Below are positions 41,078-45,188 of a stretch of DNA of 45,188 nt, one piece after another; position 1 is the stretch's first letter, and each line of letters starts with the position of its first letter. Under the pieces are notes generated by a model that saw only the letters and a program-made list of their open reading frames with translations, was not told where the DNA came from and did not search any database. The position numbers were made by a program, and so were the translations under genes. Origin of the DNA: an uncultured Burkholderiaceae bacterium (GTDB taxonomy: Bacteria; Pseudomonadota; Gammaproteobacteria; Burkholderiales; Burkholderiaceae). The stretch lies in NCBI GenBank assembly GCA_937871985.1, contig CALMPB010000349.1, positions 1-45,188 on the forward strand, given 5' to 3'.

Positions 41078-42375
41078 TGAACCGTCTGGTCTACACCTTC
41101 GGGCTGCGGGCGCTGGCACCCCTGGTCTGGTTGTGGATGGCCCGGCGCGCCAGACGCGCAGGGGGCGAGTGGCAGATCTTTTCTCCGGAACGATTCGGCC
41201 GGGCCGGTCCTGTCGGGGCCAGGCCCGATCCCGCCGCGACGGTCAGGTGGGACGGGGCGCCGGTATGGGTGCACGCCGTCAGCCTGGGCGAGACGCGTGC
41301 CGCGCAGCCGCTGTTGCAGGCGCTGCTGGATCGAGGCCTGCCGGTACTGTTGACGCACATCACCGCCACCGGCCGTGCCGAGGGCGCGCGCCTGTTCGCC
41401 GACGCCATCGCCCAAGGCCAATTGCGCCAAGCCTGGCTGCCCTATGATTTTCCCGGTGCCACGCGCCGCTTCCTGGCCGCGACCAAGCCGCGCTGCGGCA
41501 TTCTGATAGAACGCGAGATCTGGCCGAACTTGCTGGCCGCCGCGCGTCGCGCGCGCTTGCCGATGGCGCTGGTGAGCGCTCGCTTCTCGGTGTCTTCGTT
41601 GCGCCAGGCCCGGCGCATGGGCGGGGTTATGCGCGAGGCGCTGGCCGGGTTGCAGGTGGTGCTGGCCCAATCCGCAACCGACGCCGAGCGGCTGGCCCAG
41701 GCCGGCGCGCCGCGGCCGGCGGTGTCCGGCAATCTCAAATTCGACCTGTCTTTGCCGGCGGACCAGGTAAGCGAAGGGCGGGCTTGGCGCGCGCGCCTGG
41801 GACGGCCGGTGATAGCCGTGGCGAGTACCCGCGAGGGCGAGGACGGGCCGTTCATCGATGCCATCAAGCGACTTGCGGGCGCGCCCGGCGGCCCTCTGTT
41901 CCTGCTGATACCGCGCCATCCGCAGCGTTTCGACGCCGCCGCCGCGCTGCTGGAACAGGCCGGGGTGGTTTATGTCAGGCGCTCAGGCGGGCAGGAACCG
42001 GATCCGCGCACGGCGGTTCTGCTGGGTGACACGCTGGGTGAGATGGCGTTCTATTACGCCGCCGCCGATGTGGCCGTGGTGGCGGGCAGTTTCGCGCCGC
42101 TGGGCGGGCAGAACCTGATCGAAGCCTGCGCCGCGGGCGTGCCGGTCATCGTCGGGCCACACACCTTCAATTTCCAGCAGGCCGCCAGCGATGCCATCGA
42201 GGCGGGGGCGGCGCAACGCCAGCCGGATCCTGGGCAGGCCGTGGCGGCCGCGCTGGCGCTGCTCGCCGACCCCGTCGCGCGGCAGGCGGCGGGTGAGTCG
42301 GCGCGGGCCTGGTTCGCCAGCCATGCCGGCGCCACCGCTCGGACCATGGACGCGCTGGCGCCCTGGTTGCGGTAA
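41077..42375 (+). CDS. waaA: 3-deoxy-D-manno-octulosonic acid transferase
   Basis: A 432-residue GT30 protein with an N-terminal membrane anchor (residues about 1-20), VWVHAVSLGETRAAQPL with the catalytic glutamate, THITATGRAEGARL, YDFPGATRRFLAATKPR, and the ERE-IWPNL region. The C-domain has AVASTREGEDG and GGQNLIEACAAGVPVIVGPH. It transfers Kdo to lipid IVA. The ATG at 41077 overlaps the waaC stop; the long upstream frame inside waaC is not coding. Normal length. Confidence 0.95.
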   Translation: MNRLVYTFGLRALAPLVWLWMARRARRAGGEWQIFSPERFGRAGPVGARPDPAATVRWDGAPVWVHAVSLGETRAAQPLLQALLDRGLPVLLTHITATGRAEGARLFADAIAQGQLRQAWLPYDFPGATRRFLAATKPRCGILIEREIWPNLLAAARRARLPMALVSARFSVSSLRQARRMGGVMREALAGLQVVLAQSATDAERLAQAGAPRPAVSGNLKFDLSLPADQVSEGRAWRARLGRPVIAVASTREGEDGPFIDAIKRLAGAPGGPLFLLIPRHPQRFDAAAALLEQAGVVYVRRSGGQEPDPRTAVLLGDTLGEMAFYYAAADVAVVAGSFAPLGGQNLIEACAAGVPVIVGPHTFNFQQAASDAIEAGAAQRQPDPGQAVAAALALLADPVARQAAGESARAWFASHAGATARTMDALAPWLR

Positions 42376-42388
42376 GGTCCGCGGTCCG

Positions 42389-42562
42389 TCAACCGCCTCC
42401 GGCGGGTTTGCGCGGCACCAGCGTGATGGCGCCCGGGTTCAGTTCCTGGCTGAAGCGGCGCGTGTCGCGCCCTTCGTCTTCCGGCCGTACGCCCAGCCAG
42501 CCCTGGCCGAGCGCATAGACCCCCAGGTTGGCCAGCAGGATCAGGATGAACAGCACTCGCAT
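42389..42562 (-). CDS. 57-residue single-helix protein, N-terminus of a SPOR-type protein (remnant?)
   Basis: An ORF from ATG at 42562 to TGA at 42389. The first 20 residues form a membrane helix (MRVLFILILLANLGVYALGQ) followed by GWLGVRPEDEGRDTRRF and a short ITLVPRKPAGGG end. The start and the LxANLxVYAxxQGWLG pattern match the N-terminus of the longer SPOR-domain proteins that follow birA-coaX in many Burkholderiales, where a SPOR peptidoglycan-binding domain comes later. Here the C-terminal domain is absent. It is 18 bases after coaX on the same strand and 13 bases from the convergent waaA end. It may be a functional small membrane protein or a decayed gene. Confidence 0.6.
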   Translation of the reverse strand: MRVLFILILLANLGVYALGQGWLGVRPEDEGRDTRRFSQELNPGAITLVPRKPAGGG

Positions 42563-42580
42563 GACGCGGCCTCGCGAGGG

Positions 42581-43387
42581 TCAGGCGTCCGCGGCCGGGT
42601 TGGCGCGCGCCATGGCGGCCAACCCGTCCAGGACGGGGTGGTTCAGGTAGACCGGAACCGGAGCGGCGCCGAAGCCGCCGCCGGTGTCGGCTAGCAGACG
42701 TTCGATTTCCTGGCGCACTTCCGGCCAGCCGCCGCCGGCGGCGAAGATCTGCGGCGCCTCGCCGTAGCGCTGGCGCCCGGCCAGCCACTGGCGCACGACC
42801 GCGCCGGCCTGCGCGGCGGCGATGCCGGAGGCGATGGCCTCATGGGTATCGGTGGGATAGGGCACGACCTGGCCATCGGCGATCGGCAGGTTGGCGGTGC
42901 CGTGCGCCAGCGCGTTGCGCATCATGGCCGGGCCCGGCAGGATCAGGCCGCCGGCGAAGACGTTGTCCGGTCCCACGGTGTCGATGGTGGTGGCGGTGCC
43001 GAAGCTGGCCAGCAGGAAGGGCGGATGCGCGCCTGGCAGGCGCGACAGCACCCCCAGCAGCGAGGCCCAGCGGTCCGCGCCCAGTTGCGACGGGGTCTTG
43101 TAGCAATTGACCAGCCCGAGGGTGGTGGGCTGGGAGGTGGCCCAGGCCACGGCGCAGCCGTGTCGTTGCAGGACGCCGGCAATGGCCGCGCCCCGGTCGG
43201 CGCCAGCCACGTTCACGCCCAGCGCCCGCGATGGCCGCCGCGGCAGGGCGGCGAGCCAGCGGTCCAGGGCGTCCAGGTCCAGGCCGTCGAAAGCGACCGT
43301 GGCCGGTTCGCGCGGCATGTCGGGGCTGGCAGGATCGAGCCAGCCCACCTTGAGGCGGCTGTTGCCGGAGTCGATGAGGATGATCAT
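42581..43387 (-). CDS. coaX: Type III pantothenate kinase (Bvg accessory factor family)
   Basis: A 268-residue ASKHA-fold kinase: [16 protein letters not shown] (phosphate 1 loop), [22 protein letters not shown] and [19 protein letters not shown]. It phosphorylates pantothenate, the first step to coenzyme A; in B. pertussis the protein is known as Baf because it affects Bvg-regulated expression. The ATG overlaps the birA TGA by four bases (ATGA), the standard Burkholderiales arrangement. Confidence 0.93.
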   Translation of the reverse strand: MIILIDSGNSRLKVGWLDPASPDMPREPATVAFDGLDLDALDRWLAALPRRPSRALGVNVAGADRGAAIAGVLQRHGCAVAWATSQPTTLGLVNCYKTPSQLGADRWASLLGVLSRLPGAHPPFLLASFGTATTIDTVGPDNVFAGGLILPGPAMMRNALAHGTANLPIADGQVVPYPTDTHEAIASGIAAAQAGAVVRQWLAGRQRYGEAPQIFAAGGGWPEVRQEIERLLADTGGGFGAAPVPVYLNHPVLDGLAAMARANPAADA

Positions 43388-44238
43388 GCTTGCCGCCGAA
43401 TCGAGATTTCACCGACCGAGATCGGGCTGGTGCCCTGCGGGGTCCGCAGCAGCAGGCGGCCCTGGCCGTCGACGCCACAGGCGGTGCCGCTAAGGATCAC
43501 CTGGCCCTTGTCCAGCACGTTGATGGCGCGGCCGGCGAGTGCGTCCACTTGGTCGAAGCGCTGTGTAAAGGCGTCGAAGCCCTCGCGTTCGAGAGTGCGG
43601 ACGGCCTCGTGCCAGGCAGTCGCCGCGGCGCAGACCAGGTCGGCGGCGGTAGCGGCGGGGCCTGGCGCGTGTTCGGTGACACAGGTCCAGTCCGCGATCT
43701 GGCGGCCCAGCGCCTGCGACAGCGCGTCGGCGTCGATCAGGTTCACGCCCATGCCGATGACCACCGTGTAGCCGGCTTCGCGGCCGCCCGGGTTGCGGGT
43801 GGTCTCGACCAGCACGCCGGCCAGCTTGGCATCGCGCCATTGCACGTCGTTGGGCCATTTCATGCAGAGGCCGTCGGCCCCCGGGCCCGCCACGGCGCGC
43901 AGCGCCTCGCAGGCGGCCAGGCCGGCCAGCGGCGACAGGGCTGGCAGTTGTGCGGCAGGCAGGTGGACGTCGAAGGCGCACGAGAACATCAGCGCCGCGC
44001 CGACCCGGTTCTGCCAGGGGCGGCCGGCGCGGCCACGGCCGGTTTCCTGCAGATGGGTGCCCAGCAGCCAGGGTTTGCCGGCGTTGCCGCCGGCGCGGGC
44101 GCGCGCCAGCAGGTCGGCATTGGTCGAGCCGGTGGTGGCGGTCCAGGCGATGTCTTGGAAGGCGGGCAGGCGCGAACCCAGCATCCGGGCCAGGTCGTCT
44201 GGCGCGGGCAGGTCGATGGGGCGGACGTGAGCGGACAT
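43384..44238 (-). CDS. birA: Biotin--[acetyl-CoA-carboxylase] ligase, class I
   Basis: A 284-residue biotin protein ligase: [26 protein letters not shown] (biotinyl-AMP loop), [21 protein letters not shown] and a small C-terminal SH3-like domain. No N-terminal winged-helix domain is present, so unlike E. coli BirA it should not repress transcription. A TACAAT word lies just ahead of the ATG (44246-44251 on the reverse strand) as a possible -10. Operon with coaX. Confidence 0.93.
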   Translation of the reverse strand: MSAHVRPIDLPAPDDLARMLGSRLPAFQDIAWTATTGSTNADLLARARAGGNAGKPWLLGTHLQETGRGRAGRPWQNRVGAALMFSCAFDVHLPAAQLPALSPLAGLAACEALRAVAGPGADGLCMKWPNDVQWRDAKLAGVLVETTRNPGGREAGYTVVIGMGVNLIDADALSQALGRQIADWTCVTEHAPGPAATAADLVCAAATAWHEAVRTLEREGFDAFTQRFDQVDALAGRAINVLDKGQVILSGTACGVDGQGRLLLRTPQGTSPISVGEISIRRQA

Positions 44239-44331
44239 GGCGGCGATTGTAGGGCACGCGCGCGCTGGCTCGCGGTGTGCCAGCCCCTGCGTATATCATT
44301 GTGGATACATTTTGCATCGGTATTCCGCTAC

Positions 44332-45188
44332 ATGCCGCATTCCGCCTCGCCCGCCTCCCATGCCGCCACGCCCTTCCGCCAGGAAGCCGGCGTGTGCCAT
44401 GTCGGGGGCGACTGGAGCGTGCTGGCGCTGGCCGAGCCAGGCGAGGTCGAGCGCCGCCGCGCGGCCATGGCCAAGGCGGCCGCTGGCGGTGTGCGCTGGG
44501 ATCTGCAGGGCATCAGCCGCCTCGACACCATCGGCGCACTGCTGATCTGGCAGGCGTGGGGCGAGAAGCTGCCCGAGCGCGTGCGCTGGTCCGCCGGCCA
44601 GCAGGACGTATTCACCACCCTGGCCACCAACAAGGGCGGCCAGTCGGTCCCACCGCGTCCCGAACCGTCCTGGGGTTGGCTGCGCGCCCTCGGGGGCGGG
44701 GTGCTGCAGGCGGCCGAGAACGGCCGCGCACTGCTGATCATGCTGGGGCAGTTGGTGCTGGATCTGGGCGGCATGCTTAGGCGGCCGTCGCGCGGCCCAT
44801 GGCGCGAGATTTCGGCCCAGGTCTACCGCACGGGGGCACAGGCGCTGGGCATCACCGCGCTGGTGGGTTTCCTGATCGGGGTGGTGCTGTCGTACCTGTC
44901 CGCCCAGCAGTTGCAGATGATTGGCGCCGACCGCTTCATCGTGCGGTTGCTGGGCGTGTCGATCGTGCGCGAGCTGGGGCCGGTGCTGGCGGCCATCCTG
45001 GTGGCGGGCCGCTCCGGCTCGGCCATCACCGCCCAGATCGGCGTGATGCGCGTCACACAGGAGCTGGACGCGATGCTGGTGATGGGCATTTCACATGGCC
45101 AGCGGCTGATCCTGCCGCGGGTGGTGGCGCTGGCCATCACCATGCCGCTGCTGGTGCTGTGGACCGACGCCATGGCGATCCTGGGCGG
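44332..45188 (+). CDS. MlaE/YrbE-type ABC transporter permease with N-terminal STAS-like domain (partial)
   Basis: The frame is open to the right edge, giving the first 285 residues. Residues about 20-105 resemble a STAS-like domain (GVRWDLQGISRLDTIGALLI). The MlaE permease region follows from about residue 150, with GVVLSYLSAQQLQMIGADRF, VRELGPVLAAILVAGRSGSAI and ELDAMLVMGIS motifs. It is part of a lipid-transport ABC system (Mla/MCE type) at the inner membrane. The ATG at 44332 fits; a TTGTGG/TATTCC pair at 44299-44326 is a possible but very close promoter. Divergent from birA. Confidence 0.88.
   Translation, partial: MPHSASPASHAATPFRQEAGVCHVGGDWSVLALAEPGEVERRRAAMAKAAAGGVRWDLQGISRLDTIGALLIWQAWGEKLPERVRWSAGQQDVFTTLATNKGGQSVPPRPEPSWGWLRALGGGVLQAAENGRALLIMLGQLVLDLGGMLRRPSRGPWREISAQVYRTGAQALGITALVGFLIGVVLSYLSAQQLQMIGADRFIVRLLGVSIVRELGPVLAAILVAGRSGSAITAQIGVMRVTQELDAMLVMGISHGQRLILPRVVALAITMPLLVLWTDAMAILG

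Noticed and set aside
1..45188. CRISPR arrays, tRNA/rRNA genes, insertion sequences, prophage or integrase genes
   Set aside because: No regularly spaced repeats, no tRNA-like cloverleaf next to a boundary, and no transposase or integrase motifs were seen on reading; small RNAs cannot be excluded by eye.

Overview
The window is a surface-polysaccharide region from a high-GC betaproteobacterium of the Alcaligenaceae, most likely a Bordetella (Achromobacter-like relatives cannot be excluded). The main evidence is an almost complete wlb (bpl) band-A LPS operon divergent from waaC-waaA, followed by the birA-coaX (baf) pair. The strain does not look like the textbook classical Bordetella arrangement. 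wlbD is absent, and the neighbouring O-antigen genes are a mixture of unusual enzymes.

Layout: (1) 1-2569: the 3' end of aspS, then an endonuclease/exonuclease/phosphatase gene overlapping a ClsB-type cardiolipin synthase. (2) 2666-15639: a nucleotide-sugar and tailoring cluster. A forward block (WbqC-like protein, methyltransferase, NeuD/PglD-like acyltransferase) converges on a long reverse block: RmlA, a 4-TM SMR/ArnE-like protein, WecE-type aminotransferase, GT2 with C-terminal membrane anchor, PhyH dioxygenase, methyltransferase, beta-propeller protein and a second methyltransferase. RmlB, RmlC and a large polytopic GT-C-like protein diverge forward. Together they look like an Arn/Gtr-style periplasmic glycosylation route for a modified dTDP-4-amino-4,6-dideoxygalactose. 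(3) 15661-18582: three GC-rich reverse genes with no evident glycan role (EamA exporter, DHA2 MFS exporter, CoxG/SRPBCC protein). (4) 18583-25566: an AT-rich block starting with a 560-bp control region, then Wzm, Wzt, GT4, an asparagine-synthetase-like amidotransferase, a PIG-L deacetylase and an LpxD-like acyltransferase. These genes are tightly packed and overlap at several junctions. (5) 25583-39910: one long reverse operon, wlbA-B-C-E-F-G-H-I-J-L, with a GT4 and a second asparagine-synthetase-like gene added at its distal end. (6) 40034-45188: waaC, waaA, a 57-residue SPOR-protein-like remnant, coaX, birA and the start of an MlaE-like ABC permease.

How they work together (inference): WlbA/C/B build a UDP-2,3-diacetamido-uronic acid, and WlbL/F build a UDP-4-amino-6-deoxy sugar. 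WlbG is the likely phosphoglycosyl transferase onto undecaprenyl phosphate, with WlbH and WlbE extending. WlbI is recognised here as an Amj-like (DUF2837) flippase and WlbJ as a WaaL/Wzy-like protein, which suggests flipping and periplasmic ligation. Wzm/Wzt provide a separate ABC export route for the O chain. The two amidotransferases, the deacetylase/acyltransferase pair, the methyltransferases and the dioxygenase would decorate the sugars.

No tRNA, rRNA, CRISPR array, insertion sequence or prophage was seen. Family assignments come from reading motifs only; no database search was run.
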